From Roseovarius autotrophicus (lineage in GTDB: Bacteria; Pseudomonadota; Alphaproteobacteria; Rhodobacterales; Rhodobacteraceae): 39,736 nt of DNA. The position numbers and the translations under genes are program-made. Shown here one piece after another: positions 1-9,932 of this stretch. Position 1 is the stretch's first letter; every line of letters starts with the position of its first letter. Under the pieces are notes generated by a model. It searched no databases and was not told the origin of the DNA. It saw only the letters and a list, made by a program, of their open reading frames with translations. The DNA lies in the NCBI RefSeq assembly GCF_018069895.1, contig NZ_JAGQDH010000021.1, forward strand, positions 1-39,736. Reading direction: 5' to 3'.

Positions 1-127
1 CATAGGCCCGGAACTCGCCGAAATACTTCGTGATCGCCGCCGTCAGCGTCGTCTTGCCGTGGTCAACGTGACCAATCGTGCCGATGTTCACATGCGGTTT
101 CGAACGGTCAAACTTTTCCTTTGCCAT
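1..127 (-). CDS. tuf: Elongation factor Tu, N-terminal part (runs off left edge)
   Basis: Elongation factor Tu carries aminoacyl-tRNA to the ribosomal A site as a GTP complex. Only the first 42 codons are in the window. They begin [16 protein letters not shown] and contain the GTP-binding P-loop GHVDHGKT at residues 19-26. The start ATG (complement of 125-127) has a good ribosome binding site, AAAGGAG, just upstream. It is the last gene of the leftward rpsL-rpsG-fusA-tuf order, the classical str operon, so it is probably co-transcribed with fusA. Alphaproteobacteria often carry a second tuf copy elsewhere, which cannot be judged here. Confidence 0.97.
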   Translation of the reverse strand, partial: MAKEKFDRSKPHVNIGTIGHVDHGKTTLTAAITKYFGEFRAY

Positions 128-154
128 GGTCTTGGCTCCTTTTTCTTTGCGGAT

Positions 155-207
155 GGTGGGCCGGGGCCCACCCTACGGTTTGGGTAGGGCGGGTTGCCCC
201 GCCACCC
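155..207. repeat. Two GC-rich hairpins between fusA and tuf
   Basis: Two inverted repeats lie side by side in the 83-base gap. GGTGGGCC (155-162) pairs perfectly with GGCCCACC (165-172). GGCGGG (188-193) pairs with CCCGCC (198-203), extended by GGGT/ACCC (182-185, 204-207). No T-run follows on the transcribed strand, so a simple terminator is unlikely. Similar GC palindromes occur between rpsG and rpsL. They may be dispersed palindromic repeats or RNA processing/stability elements. Confidence 0.6.
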
Positions 208-210
208 GGA

Positions 211-2334
211 TCAGGCGAATTTCTTCTGGATCTCGTCCGAAATGTTCTGCGGCACCGGATCATAATGCGAGAACTGCATCGTGAACTGGGCGCGTCCCGA
301 GGACATCGAGCGCAGCGTGTTGATATAGCCGAACATGTTGGCGAGCGGCACATTGGCGTTGATCGCGATGGCGTTGCCGCGCGTATCCTGGCCCGACACC
401 TGACCGCGCCGCGAGGTAAGATCGCCGATGATGCCACCAGTATATTCCTCGGGCGTGACGACCTCAACCTTCATGATCGGCTCGAGCAGCTTGGCACCGG
501 CCTTTCGCAGACCTTCGCGCATGCCCATCCGGCCGGCGATTTCAAACGCCATGACCGAAGAGTCGACATCGTGGAACTTGCCGTCGATCAGCGCGACCTT
601 GAAGTCGATCACCGGGAAACCGGCAAGCGGACCGCTGTCCATGACCGAACGGATGCCCTTCTCGACGCCAGGAATGTATTCCTTTGGCACCGAGCCGCCG
701 ACGATCCGGCTTTCGAAGGAGAAGCCTTCGCCCGGTTCTGTCGGCGTGATCACCAGCTTGACTTCGGCGAACTGACCCGAACCACCCGACTGTTTCTTGT
801 GGGTATAGGTGTGCTCGACCTCGTGGCTGATGGTCTCGCGATAGGCCACCTGCGGCGCGCCGATATTGGCCTCGACCTTGAACTCGCGCTTCATGCGGTC
901 CACCAGAATGTCGAGATGCAATTCGCCCATGCCCTTCATGATGGTCTGGCCCGATTCGATATCGGTCTCGACGCGGAAGGACGGATCCTCGGCGGCCAGA
1001 CGCGCAAGCGCCGCGGCCATCTTTTCCTGGTCATTCTTGGTCTTGGGTTCGACCGCGATCTCGATCACAGGATCGGGGAAGGTCATGGTTTCAAGCACGA
1101 CGGGCTTGCTCGGATCGCACAGCGTGTCACCGGTCGTGGTTTCCTTGAGACCGGCAAGCGCGATGATGTCGCCGGCAAAGGCTTCGTCGATTTCCTCGCG
1201 GTTGATCGCGTGCATCATCATCATCCGGCCGACGCGCTCTTTCTTGCCTTTGGTGGCATTGAGCATCGCGTCGCCCTTCTTCATCACGCCCGAATAGATG
1301 CGTGTGAAGGTGAGCGAGCCGACGAAGGGATCGTTCATGATCTTGAATGCCAGCGCCGAGAAGGGCTCGGAGTCATCGGCATGACGCGCGATGTTGCGGG
1401 TTTCGGTCTCATCATCGGGCGAGAAACCCATATAGGGCGGAACGTCCAGCGGCGAGGGCAGGAAGTCGATCACCGCGTTGAGCAGGGGCTGCACGCCCTT
1501 GTTCTTGAAGGACGACCCGGCCAGAACCGGCACGAAGCTGAGCGACAGCGTGCCCTTGCGGATGAGCGTGCGCAGCGTCGCCTCGTCAGGCTCTTCGCCT
1601 TCGAGATAGGCTTCCATCGCGGCATCGTCCATCTCGACGGCAACCTCGATCAGGTTGGCGCGCCACTCGTCGGCGAGATCCTTGAGGTCGTCGCGGATCG
1701 GCTGGCGAACCCAGGACGCGCCCAGATCCTCGCCCTTCCAGACCCATTCTTCCATCTTGATCAGGTCGATGATGCCTTCAAGCTTGTCCTCGGCCCCGAT
1801 GGGCAGAGCGACAGGCGCCGGGATGGCCCCGGTCCGGTCCTTGATCATCTTGACGCAGTTGAAGAAATCCGCGCCGATCTTGTCCATCTTGTTGACGAAC
1901 ACCAGACGCGGCACCTTGTAGCGGTCGGCCTGACGCCACACGGTTTCGGTCTGCGGCTCGACCCCGGCATTGCCATCAAGCAGGCAGATCGCGCCGTCGA
2001 GAACGGCAAGGCTGCGCTCCACTTCGATGGTGAAATCGACGTGGCCGGGGGTGTCGATGATGTTGAAACGCACCTTGGTGTCGGCGTCGCCCTCGGTGCC
2101 CGGATCCTCCTGGCGCTGCCAGAACGTCGTGGTCGCAGCCGAGGTGATGGTGATGCCGCGTTCCTGTTCCTGCTCCATCCAGTCCATCGTTGCGGCGCCG
2201 TCATGGACTTCGCCGATCTTGTGGGACTTGCCGGTGTAGAACAGGATGCGTTCGGTCGTCGTGGTCTTGCCCGCGTCGATATGGGCCATGATCCCGAAGT
2301 TGCGGTAGCGCTCAAGCGGATAATCGCGTGCCAT
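211..2334 (-). CDS. fusA: Elongation factor G
   Basis: Elongation factor G is the cytoplasmic GTPase that drives ribosomal translocation and, with RRF, ribosome recycling. The 707-residue product has normal family length. GTPase motifs are intact: G1 AHIDAGKT (17-24), G2 with RGITI (59-63), G3 DTPGH (94-98) and G4 NKMD (148-151). The C-terminal domains IV-V are present, ending near [13 protein letters not shown]. The start has GAGAGG about 9 bases upstream. It lies 20 bases downstream of rpsG and upstream of tuf in the str operon. The opposite strand also stays open for most of this length, which I treat as a GC-rich shadow. Confidence 0.99.
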   Translation of the reverse strand: MARDYPLERYRNFGIMAHIDAGKTTTTERILFYTGKSHKIGEVHDGAATMDWMEQEQERGITITSAATTTFWQRQEDPGTEGDADTKVRFNIIDTPGHVDFTIEVERSLAVLDGAICLLDGNAGVEPQTETVWRQADRYKVPRLVFVNKMDKIGADFFNCVKMIKDRTGAIPAPVALPIGAEDKLEGIIDLIKMEEWVWKGEDLGASWVRQPIRDDLKDLADEWRANLIEVAVEMDDAAMEAYLEGEEPDEATLRTLIRKGTLSLSFVPVLAGSSFKNKGVQPLLNAVIDFLPSPLDVPPYMGFSPDDETETRNIARHADDSEPFSALAFKIMNDPFVGSLTFTRIYSGVMKKGDAMLNATKGKKERVGRMMMMHAINREEIDEAFAGDIIALAGLKETTTGDTLCDPSKPVVLETMTFPDPVIEIAVEPKTKNDQEKMAAALARLAAEDPSFRVETDIESGQTIMKGMGELHLDILVDRMKREFKVEANIGAPQVAYRETISHEVEHTYTHKKQSGGSGQFAEVKLVITPTEPGEGFSFESRIVGGSVPKEYIPGVEKGIRSVMDSGPLAGFPVIDFKVALIDGKFHDVDSSVMAFEIAGRMGMREGLRKAGAKLLEPIMKVEVVTPEEYTGGIIGDLTSRRGQVSGQDTRGNAIAINANVPLANMFGYINTLRSMSSGRAQFTMQFSHYDPVPQNISDEIQKKFA

Positions 2335-2354
2335 TATGAAATGCCTCTCTCGGG

Positions 2355-2849
<495 letters not shown>

Positions 2850-2855
2850 TCACAC

Positions 2856-2913
2856 GTCCCGGGCTTGACCCGGGACCTCTTGACTGGACGAGGCCCCGGA
2901 TCAGGTCCGGGGC
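2856..2913. repeat. Paired perfect palindromes between rpsG and rpsL
   Basis: Two perfect 8-bp stems with 5-base loops sit in the 98-base gap. GTCCCGGG-cttga-CCCGGGAC spans 2856-2876 and GCCCCGGA-tcagg-TCCGGGGC spans 2893-2913. The shape matches the short CCCGGG-type palindromes commonly scattered between genes in Rhodobacteraceae genomes (recognition from general knowledge). They could act as REP-like elements or shape the rpsL-rpsG mRNA. No T-run follows either. Confidence 0.75.
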
Positions 2914-2923
2914 GGGTCGAAAC

Positions 2924-3295
2924 TTATTTCGGGCGTTTCGCCCCGTATTTCGAGCGGCGCTGCTTGCGGTTCTTGACGCCCTGCGTGTCAAGAACGCCGC
3001 GCAGGATGTGATAGCGCACGCCGGGAAGGTCTTTTACCCGGCCACCACGGATCAGGACCACCGAGTGCTCCTGAAGGTTATGGCTCTCGCCGGGGATATA
3101 GCTGATGACCTCGAAGCCATTGGTCAGGCGCACCTTGGCAACCTTGCGCATGGCCGAGTTCGGTTTCTTCGGCGTCGTGGTGTAGACGCGCGTGCAGACG
3201 CCACGCTTCTGCGGGCAGCCCTGAAGGTGCTGCGATTTCGTGGTTCTGACTTTCGGCTGCCGCGGCTTGCGGATCAGCTGCTGGATCGTTGGCAT
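2924..3295 (-). CDS. rpsL: 30S ribosomal protein S12
   Basis: S12 lies at the decoding centre of the 30S subunit and controls translational accuracy. The 123-residue product starts [12 protein letters not shown] at the ATG complement of 3293-3295, with GGGGAAAG upstream. The frame is open further upstream, but that stretch covers the leader and promoter and is not coding. The [10 protein letters not shown] loop has lysine at position 43, the residue whose change gives streptomycin resistance in other bacteria, so this is the sensitive form. The KDLPGVRYH segment carries the aspartate that is methylthiolated in E. coli. It is the first gene of the str operon. Confidence 0.99.
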   Translation of the reverse strand: MPTIQQLIRKPRQPKVRTTKSQHLQGCPQKRGVCTRVYTTTPKKPNSAMRKVAKVRLTNGFEVISYIPGESHNLQEHSVVLIRGGRVKDLPGVRYHILRGVLDTQGVKNRKQRRSKYGAKRPK

Positions 3296-3396
3296 TCCGG
3301 TTCTTTCCCCGTCTCTCAACACATGTGTCTGCAAGGGCCAGCCCCTGCGGTTCATCGAAGGCGAATCGCGCGTCCGCAATACGCAAATGCCGCACC

Positions 3397-3418
3397 CGCA
3401 CCCCTCTTTTCGGGTGCG
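3397..3418 (-). promoter_or_regulatory. Hairpin in the str operon leader
   Basis: Stem CGCACCC (3397-3403) pairs with GGGTGCG (3412-3418) around an 8-base loop. A second CGCACCC copy at 3391-3397 could pair instead. It lies within the roughly 215-base leader between the predicted transcription start near 3510 and rpsL. No T-run follows, so an attenuator is possible but not shown. Confidence 0.4.
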
Positions 3419-3517
3419 ACGCGGCGGGTTTCCAGAGGATCGGGGCAAATGGGCCCGGATCTTGACCACTCAGTTCTGGATCAGACAGGGGCCCTGCCAC
3501 CTGCCATGGATGGGGCG

Positions 3518-3546
3518 CGTATAGGCAGAGTCGCGTGCCTTGTCAA
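3518..3546 (-). promoter_or_regulatory. Promoter of the str operon
   Basis: On the minus strand TTGACA (complement of 3541-3546) and TATACG (complement of 3518-3523) are separated by exactly 17 bases. This is a near-perfect housekeeping sigma-70 type promoter directed at rpsL. Transcription would start near 3510. Its upstream edge is only about 50 bases from the start of the divergent glycosyltransferase-like gene at 3596. Confidence 0.85.
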
Positions 3547-3595
3547 CAGCCGCTCCCGGTGCGATGCTCTGCGCGCACAGCCCAAGGCCCTGCCT

Positions 3596-4414
3596 ATGCG
3601 CGCGATCGGAATCTGCCGTTTTTCCTACCCTGCCCTCGGCGGGTTCAAGCGTATGCACGACACCATCGAGGAGCGCGAGGCCTATCTCTATGACGACGCC
3701 CGGATGGCGTTGCGCTTTCGCCATTTCGAGGCGCTGACCCTGCCCTCCATCGCCGCGCAGAGCGATGGCGACTTCACCTTCCTGATCATCACGGGCGAGA
3801 GCCTGCCACCGCCTTGGCGAGACCGACTCCATGACATCACCGCCGACGTGCCGCAGGTTAGGATCATTCCCTGCCCGCCGATGCGCCATCGCATCGCCAT
3901 GCAGACGGCCATCAAGGAAGAACTGGGCGAGGACACGACCGAGTCGCTGCAATTCCGGCTCGATGACGATGATGCGGTCGGGCTTGGATTTGTGCAGGGG
4001 TTGCGATGGTTCGCGCGCGTCACCGCGAAGATGCGGCGCAAATGGCGTCATGTGGCCTTCGAGTACAATCGCGGCTATTCGGTGCGGCTTTCGGCGCAGG
4101 GGATCGAGGCCGAGGAGGTGACAACCCATTTCTGGGCTTGTGGGCTCGCCGTGCTGTTTCGCCCCGGCGATCCGCGCACGGTGATGAATTTCGGCCATCA
4201 CAAGCTGCACCACGAGATGCCCACGCTCATCAACCCGGCGCCGCCGATGTATCTGCGCGCCCATCACGGCGACAACGACACCGGCGAGACGCAGGCGCCC
4301 ACCGGCCTTGCGCCGCTCGACGCGGCCACGCGCGCGCGCTTTCTGCGGGATTTCAACGTGGACGAGGACCGAGTGAAAGCTCTCTTTGCCGCGCCATGCG
4401 CGCGCGCCGGTTGA
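3596..4414 (+). CDS. Rhamnosyltransferase-like glycosyltransferase
   Basis: A 272-residue cytoplasmic protein resembling the putative rhamnosyl transferase family (PF11316 type), which probably moves a sugar from a nucleotide donor during surface polysaccharide synthesis. The N-terminus MRAIGICRFSYPALGGF and the metal-binding type motif FRLDDDDAVGLGF near residue 125 support a GT-A fold. I chose ATG 3596 because the family match begins there. The frame is open further left only across the antisense of rpsL. The ribosome binding site is weak (AAGG). It is divergent from the str operon and overlaps the convergent EamA gene by 62 bases at its end. Acceptor and polymer are unknown. Confidence 0.8.
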   Translation: MRAIGICRFSYPALGGFKRMHDTIEEREAYLYDDARMALRFRHFEALTLPSIAAQSDGDFTFLIITGESLPPPWRDRLHDITADVPQVRIIPCPPMRHRIAMQTAIKEELGEDTTESLQFRLDDDDAVGLGFVQGLRWFARVTAKMRRKWRHVAFEYNRGYSVRLSAQGIEAEEVTTHFWACGLAVLFRPGDPRTVMNFGHHKLHHEMPTLINPAPPMYLRAHHGDNDTGETQAPTGLAPLDAATRARFLRDFNVDEDRVKALFAAPCARAG

Positions 4415-5273
4415 CCTGCGCCTCGCGGTAGAGGGTGAACAGGCCCGAAGCCACCACAATCGCCGCGCCGATCAGGGTGATCGTCCGTGGCCAGTCGCCG
4501 AATACCACCCATCCCAGGAGCAGCGCCCAGACAAGGCTGGTGTAGCGGAACGGCGCGACAAACGAGATTTCCCCCACCCGCATGACCATGATGGAGCACA
4601 GATAGCCGCCGATGATCATCACCGAGGCGCCGAGGATCAGAAGCGCCGACCGCCCGTCCACCGGCACCCAAGGCTCGGTCAGGCTCGCCACGCCAAAGGC
4701 CGCCATGATCGAGGCCGAGGTGATCAGCGTCACCAGCATAGACGGCACATCCCGCGACAACCGCCGCGTTGCCAGATCGCGCAGCGTGACAAAGGCCACC
4801 GCCGCCAGACCATAGACCGAATAGATGGTGAACCCCTCCGTGCCGGGCCGCACGATCAGCATGACGCCAATGAACCCCACAAGGATCGCCGCCATCCGCC
4901 GCCAGCCCACCGGCTCTCGGAAGAACAGCGCGGCAGCCAGCGTGATCGTGAGCGGCAGCGCCTGCATGATCGCGCTGATATTGGCGATCGGCATGTGATA
5001 CAGGGCCGTGACGAAGAAATAGGCCGATCCGATCTCGCCCACCATCCGCCAGAACACCGGCCCCCAATCCTCGCGCGGCAGGCGGCGCGCCAGCGCACCC
5101 ATCCACCACGCCACCGCCCCCACCATCAGCGTGGTGAGGATGCCGCGCAGGAACATCACCTGAAACACCGGCAGACTGCCCGCCAGCCCCTTGATCATCG
5201 CGTCATTGAAGGTGAACGCCGCCATCGACCCCATCATCAGGAGCGCGCCAGTCAGATTGTCGGAACGGGCCAT
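4353..5273 (-). CDS. EamA/DMT family permease
   Basis: An inner-membrane protein of 306 residues with about ten hydrophobic helices in two EamA repeats (roughly 8-140 and 150-290), the usual length and layout of drug/metabolite transporters. Such proteins export or import amino acids, nucleosides or other small metabolites, and the substrate cannot be read from sequence. The start ATG follows AAAAGG. The C-terminal tail is basic and cytoplasmic. The last 62 bases overlap the convergent rhamnosyltransferase-like gene. It could be co-transcribed with the CysQ-like and PmbA genes upstream across a 66-base gap. Confidence 0.88.
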   Translation of the reverse strand: MARSDNLTGALLMMGSMAAFTFNDAMIKGLAGSLPVFQVMFLRGILTTLMVGAVAWWMGALARRLPREDWGPVFWRMVGEIGSAYFFVTALYHMPIANISAIMQALPLTITLAAALFFREPVGWRRMAAILVGFIGVMLIVRPGTEGFTIYSVYGLAAVAFVTLRDLATRRLSRDVPSMLVTLITSASIMAAFGVASLTEPWVPVDGRSALLILGASVMIIGGYLCSIMVMRVGEISFVAPFRYTSLVWALLLGWVVFGDWPRTITLIGAAIVVASGLFTLYREAQVNRRARMARQRELSLGPRPR

Positions 5274-5339
5274 GAGCCGCCTTTTGATCAGAGTATGCCC
5301 TGACTTAGACGCGGATCGCGCGCCGCCGCAAGGCGCATT

Positions 5340-6119
5340 TCAGTCAGCCAGCGCCGCGCGCATCGCGCCGTGCAGCACCGGGTTGGCGGCAATCACGCCC
5401 GCCACCTGCGGATGCGGGTTGTTGAAGCGCAAGACGCCACCCGCGCGGTCCGATGTGGCCGCCCCCGCCTCGCGCAGAATCAGATCGCCCGCCGCCACAT
5501 CCCATTCCCATGTCGCGCGCAAGGTCAGCATCGCGTCGTATTTCCCCTCGGCCACAAGGCTCAGCCGATAAGCAAGCGAAGGGCGAAAGCCGCGCCGCAT
5601 CATCGGCACACGCCCGCCCCGCCAGTGTTCGGGGGCAAGCGCCGGACTTGACGCCAGCACCGTCGCGCCAACAAGGGCCCGCCTGTCGCCCGCCCGGATC
5701 GTGACACCGTTCAGCGTAGCCCCCTGCCCCGCTGCTGCGGCATAAAGCTTGTCGCGCATCGGCAGGTAAATGACGGCGGCGCGCACAACCCCGCGCTCGG
5801 CCACGGCAAGCGCGTGCGCCCAGAGGTTGGTGCCTTCGATCAGGCTGCGCGTGCCGTCGATGGGATCGACGATGAACACCCGCTCGGCCCCCAACCGCGC
5901 GGCATCGTCCTCGGTCTCCTCCGAGAGCCAGCCATAGCCGGGCCGAGCCCCGCGCAAACGCTCGGCCAGATGGGCGTTCACCGCCAGATCGACTGCCGTC
6001 ACCGGCCCCGCGCCACCAGCCTTGTCGATGACATCCAGCGGACGCGCGAGCGCCGAACGCGCCACCTCGCCCGCCTCGCGCGCCGCCGCGATCAGAAGGG
6101 CGAGATCATTCCCCGGCAA
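5340..6119 (-). CDS. Inositol monophosphatase family phosphatase (CysQ-like)
   Basis: A 259-residue metal-dependent phosphatase of the IMPase/CysQ family, which likely removes the phosphate of 3'-phosphoadenosine 5'-phosphate or of inositol phosphates. Signature residues are present: acidic pair SEE (66-68), DPIDGT (85-90) and WEWDVAAGD with D207. The start is probably TTG at 6119, because the next upstream in-frame codons are TGC and then a TGA stop. GAGGGG sits 7 bases before that TTG. The first 14 bases overlap the end of the PmbA gene, indicating translational coupling. Choice between CysQ and another IMPase substrate is inferred, not shown. Confidence 0.85.
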   Translation of the reverse strand: MPGNDLALLIAAAREAGEVARSALARPLDVIDKAGGAGPVTAVDLAVNAHLAERLRGARPGYGWLSEETEDDAARLGAERVFIVDPIDGTRSLIEGTNLWAHALAVAERGVVRAAVIYLPMRDKLYAAAAGQGATLNGVTIRAGDRRALVGATVLASSPALAPEHWRGGRVPMMRRGFRPSLAYRLSLVAEGKYDAMLTLRATWEWDVAAGDLILREAGAATSDRAGGVLRFNNPHPQVAGVIAANPVLHGAMRAALAD

Positions 6120-7452
6120 GCATCAGCCCCTCGACCAGAAGCGACGGCACCACCCGGCTCAGATGCGCACGCGCGTCATTGGCCGGGACTATCCGGCGCA
6201 GCATCTCGGGCAGGATTCCGGCGATGGTGCATTCATTGACAGGATACGCAATCTCGCCTCCCTCGATCCAGAAACCCGCCGCGCCGCGCGAATAATCGCC
6301 GGTATTGGGGTTAATCGTCGCCCCGATGAGCGACGTCACCAGAAGGCCCTTGCCCATCTCGCGGATCAGATCGTCGCGGCTTCTGTCGCCTTGCGTCAGC
6401 GCCACGTTCCAGACCGAAGGCGAAGGTGGCCCCGAGACCCCGCGCGCGGCATTGCCCGTGGGGGTCATCCCCAGCTTGCGCGCATTGGCCAGATCAAGCG
6501 TATAGCCGCGCAAGATGCCCCGCTCCACAATAAGGCGCTTTGCTGTCGGCAGGCCCTCGGCGTCAAAAGGCCGAGAGCCGGAGACGCGCGGGCGGTGCGG
6601 ATCCTCGCGCAGATCGAGCGCCTCGGGCAACACCGGCTCGCCCAGCCTGTCGCGCAGCCAGGACGCCCCGCGCGCCACCGCGCCACCCGAGGCCGCCGCC
6701 AGCAGATGCCCGATCAGCGACGCCGCCACCCGCTCGTCATAAAGCACCGGGTAGGCGCCCGTGGGCGGCTTGCGCGCACCCAGGCGTTCCACCGCCCGCG
6801 CCCCCGCGCACTGACCGATCTGCTCGGGTGCGCGCAGGTCGGCGGCAAATACGCGGGAATCGCCATCGTAATCGCGCTCCATCCCCGTTCCGGTCCCGGC
6901 GATCGCCACGCAGGAGATCCCCGCCTCGGAGCGCGCATAGCCACCGGCAAAGCCGTTCGTGCCCGCAATCTGCACTTCGCGCAGGGACCAGGCAGCCGAG
7001 GCCGATTGCACCTGCGTCACGCCCGCGACCGAGAACGCCGCCGCTTCGGCCGTCTGCGCCCACGCCATCAGCGCCTCGGGGGCAGGCTCGGGCGCGGGGT
7101 CGCACAATTCCAGCCCCGCCAGATCCCAGCCTCGCGCCAGTTGCGACGGGTCCGCAAGCCCCGCATAGGGATCCTCGGGCGCCTCGCGCGCCATGGCCAC
7201 GGCGCGCTCGGCCAGCGTTGAAATGGTCTCGGGCGCGGTGTCGGAGGCCGAAACATTCGCCTGCCGCCCGCCGATCAGCACACGCAGCCCGATATCCACG
7301 CCCTCGGCGCGTTCCGCCTGTTCCAACGCGCCGCCGCGCATGTCCACCGTGACCGCCCGGCCCCGCACCGCCATCGCGTCGGCGGCCTCGGCCCCGGCCT
7401 TCCTGGCCGCCCCGATCAGGGCGGCGGTCAGTTCCTCAAGCGGTTGCAACAT
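6106..7452 (-). CDS. pmbA: TldD/PmbA family protein (TldE)
   Basis: A 448-residue cytoplasmic member of the PmbA/TldE family. With TldD, this protein forms a metalloprotease complex that matures small peptides such as microcin B17 and degrades CcdA in E. coli. The sequence fits throughout: ANVSASDTAPE near 80, the GKGLLVTSLIGATINPNTGDYSRGAAGFWIE region cited here by its features at about residues 360-395, and the ending NECTIAGILPEML. TldE subunits lack the zinc-binding HExxxH motif of TldD and none is seen here. The ATG has an excellent AGGAGG site. It is coupled to the downstream CysQ-like gene. Confidence 0.9.
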   Translation of the reverse strand: MLQPLEELTAALIGAARKAGAEAADAMAVRGRAVTVDMRGGALEQAERAEGVDIGLRVLIGGRQANVSASDTAPETISTLAERAVAMAREAPEDPYAGLADPSQLARGWDLAGLELCDPAPEPAPEALMAWAQTAEAAAFSVAGVTQVQSASAAWSLREVQIAGTNGFAGGYARSEAGISCVAIAGTGTGMERDYDGDSRVFAADLRAPEQIGQCAGARAVERLGARKPPTGAYPVLYDERVAASLIGHLLAAASGGAVARGASWLRDRLGEPVLPEALDLREDPHRPRVSGSRPFDAEGLPTAKRLIVERGILRGYTLDLANARKLGMTPTGNAARGVSGPPSPSVWNVALTQGDRSRDDLIREMGKGLLVTSLIGATINPNTGDYSRGAAGFWIEGGEIAYPVNECTIAGILPEMLRRIVPANDARAHLSRVVPSLLVEGLMLAGE

Positions 7453-7509
7453 CGGCCCCTCCTGCTTATCGCCTCGCAGGTAGACCGCCCCGCCGCCCCG
7501 CGCAAGACC

Positions 7510-9012
7510 TCAGCGCAGCCGCTGTCCGTTGACGGTGAGCGCACCGTCCTTCGCGACCTCCACCCGCGAGGTTAGCGTATCCTCACCCTCGACCGCGCGC
7601 GCGAACAGGCCCGCCATCATCCGCACCATCATCGCCTGCTCCTCGGGCACGATCCCCATGCCAATCAGCCGATCCAGCAGCGCATTGCCCCCCTCAAGCC
7701 GCAGGTCAACCGCTCCCTCGACGGCAGGCAGCCCCGTTCCAGAGGGCGCATCCATCTCGACGCTACCGGCCCCGGTCAGCCTCGCCCCGAGCGCCGATAC
7801 CAACAACCGGTTAAGGTCGATCCGTTCAATCACGCCCGGTTCACGCCCGGTCTCCTCCAGCATTTCGATCATCGCCGGATCAAACAGATCAACGGTCAGC
7901 CGCCCCTTGCCCGACAGATCGAGCACAAGGTCCATCGGATCGCGCGGCAGATTGGCGGCGGGGTCCAAGAGCGCCCATATCGTCTCGGACAGCCTGATCG
8001 CGTTCATCTCAAGCGCCACTCCGAAATCCTGCATCGCCTCGCTCGGAGCCAGCGGCATCGTGAACCTGCCCGCCATCCGCGCCACCTCATAGGCAAGCGG
8101 CATCGGCAGGATCGGCAAGTGCGCCTCGGTCCGCGAGTCCTCAGCCTCGCCGCCGTAGGACACGCCCTCAGCGGACAAAGCGAAATGCAGACTGCTGCGG
8201 GCATTTCCCGAGGCGACGCGGGTGGTCTCGCCCGCTTCGGTCACGACATACCGCCCTTCACCCGCACCAAAGCGCATCCGGCCCTCCATTTCCAGCCCGG
8301 CGTTGAGCGCATCCCCCATCCGCGCCATGTCGATATCGTCGGGCAAGTGCATCCGGGTGTCATAGGTCATCCACTCGGCAGCACCCGCGTAGTCGAAACT
8401 GTTGTCCTCCTCGGGCATCTCGAAACGCAGCGCATAGCTGACCGGCCCCGAGGTTAGATTCTGAACCATCTGCCGCCCCGTGCCCTCGGGTTGCGTCACA
8501 CTCTCCCCCGCCACGCCAGTGAGGCGGATAACCCCCTCAAGTGTCTCCTGCGGCTCGCCACCGATGGTCACTTCACCAAGCGCAAGCCTCAGTTCGTCGG
8601 CGGAATAGGCATAACGCAGCGCCTCGGGTGTGCCGGAGGCGATGATCTCCAGCCCCGTTTGCGCAAGCGTCAGGATGACGGTGACCGGCTCTCCCTCCTC
8701 GGGCGACACGGCAAGGGCCATGGGCATTGTTTCGGGATAGATCACCGTGACCGAGCCATCGCCGCGCTCGGCGAGTTCGATCCGCCCAAGACGCATCTCG
8801 ATGCGCCCGCCGTCCTCGGGGATGTCTTGCGTCAGCCCCAGATCGGCAATGACGATACCGCCGGCGCTGCGCTGCGGTATGCCCGTCACCTCAAAACCGA
8901 AACCGGCAAGAGTGGCCTGCCAGTCCCGCCAGATATCCTCGGCGGTGACATCGGCAAAGGCACCCCCGGCCATGGCGCCGAGAACAAGGACGGAAACGGA
9001 CAAACGGCGCAT
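7510..9012 (-). CDS. DUF2125 domain protein with signal peptide
   Basis: A 500-residue exported protein of unknown function matching the DUF2125 style found in Rhodobacterales. Residues 1-20 form a signal peptide (MRRLSVSVLVLGAMAGGAFA) with cleavage before DVTAEDIW. The rest is acidic and rich in alternating beta-type segments, and there are no other membrane helices, so the product is probably periplasmic. The start at 9012 is chosen for the signal peptide and for GAGAGG upstream, although the frame is open to 9084. It stands alone, divergent from the SDR gene and 57 bases upstream of pmbA. Confidence 0.75.
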   Translation of the reverse strand: MRRLSVSVLVLGAMAGGAFADVTAEDIWRDWQATLAGFGFEVTGIPQRSAGGIVIADLGLTQDIPEDGGRIEMRLGRIELAERGDGSVTVIYPETMPMALAVSPEEGEPVTVILTLAQTGLEIIASGTPEALRYAYSADELRLALGEVTIGGEPQETLEGVIRLTGVAGESVTQPEGTGRQMVQNLTSGPVSYALRFEMPEEDNSFDYAGAAEWMTYDTRMHLPDDIDMARMGDALNAGLEMEGRMRFGAGEGRYVVTEAGETTRVASGNARSSLHFALSAEGVSYGGEAEDSRTEAHLPILPMPLAYEVARMAGRFTMPLAPSEAMQDFGVALEMNAIRLSETIWALLDPAANLPRDPMDLVLDLSGKGRLTVDLFDPAMIEMLEETGREPGVIERIDLNRLLVSALGARLTGAGSVEMDAPSGTGLPAVEGAVDLRLEGGNALLDRLIGMGIVPEEQAMMVRMMAGLFARAVEGEDTLTSRVEVAKDGALTVNGQRLR

Positions 9013-9143
9013 GGCGAAAACCTCTCGTGTGGAAATCTCCGTCCCAACTTCGGGCCTGCATGGTGCGGGGTCAAGCCATGACACGACTGGAATTCGTCGA
9101 TGGCGCCGGGTAGGAAAGAGAGACAGGCAAAGGGGGCTGCACC

Positions 9144-9893
9144 ATGAGCATGACCGGAAAATGCGTTCTCATCACCGGCGCAAGCAAGGGAATCGGGGCC
9201 GCGGCCGCGCGGGTCTTTGCGCAGGCGGGTGCGAATGTGGCGCTTGTCGCGCGCAATGGCGAGGCAATCGCGGAGCTTGCAGGCGAGATCGGGCCAAGCG
9301 CCATCGCCATTCCCTGCGACGTCAGCCGCTTCTGGGAAATGGCCGCCGCGGTCGAGGCCTGCCATACGGCCTTCGGCCAGCTTGACGTGCTGATCAACAA
9401 TGCCGGTTTGATCGCCCCCATCGCTGCGCTTTCCGAGGCCGATCCCGAAGCATGGGGCCACACCATCGACGTCAACCTCAAGGGCGTGTTCAACGGGATG
9501 CGCGCGGCGCTTCCGGGCATGATCGCGCGCGGCGCAGGCACGATCCTGACCGTCAGTTCGGGCGCGGCGCATAATGCGCTTGAAGGCTGGAGCGCCTATT
9601 GCGCCTCCAAGGCGGGCGCGGCCATGCTCACCCGCAGCGCGGATCTGGAAGCGCGGCCCGCAGGCGTGCGCGCCATGGGCCTTTCGCCCGGCACGGTCGC
9701 CACCGACATGCAGCGCGAGATCAAGGCAAGCGGCGTCAACGCCATCAGCCGTCTGGACTGGTCCGACCATATCCCCGCCGACTGGCCCGCCAGGGCGCTC
9801 TTGTGGATGTGCAGCGCCGAGGCGGATGATCTTCTCGGACAGGAGATTTCGCTGCGCGACCCCGCCATGCGCGCCCGCATCGGCCTTGACTGA
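9144..9893 (+). CDS. Short-chain dehydrogenase/reductase
   Basis: A 249-residue classical SDR oxidoreductase using NAD(P)H. The cofactor motif TGASKGIG is at 11-18, NNAG at 85-88, and the catalytic Ser139, Tyr152 and Lys156 (in SAYCASK) are all present. AAAGGGGG lies 7 bases before the ATG. The basic residues Arg37 and Lys15 slightly favour NADPH, which is an inference. The substrate is unknown: close family members act on sugars, ketones or fatty acyl groups. It is divergent from the DUF2125 gene and convergent with adenine deaminase with a 39-base gap. Confidence 0.93.
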   Translation: MSMTGKCVLITGASKGIGAAAARVFAQAGANVALVARNGEAIAELAGEIGPSAIAIPCDVSRFWEMAAAVEACHTAFGQLDVLINNAGLIAPIAALSEADPEAWGHTIDVNLKGVFNGMRAALPGMIARGAGTILTVSSGAAHNALEGWSAYCASKAGAAMLTRSADLEARPAGVRAMGLSPGTVATDMQREIKASGVNAISRLDWSDHIPADWPARALLWMCSAEADDLLGQEISLRDPAMRARIGLD

Positions 9894-9932
9894 TGCGGCG
9901 GCGCCCTGGCGGCGGCCGGTCGTTCCCCGACA

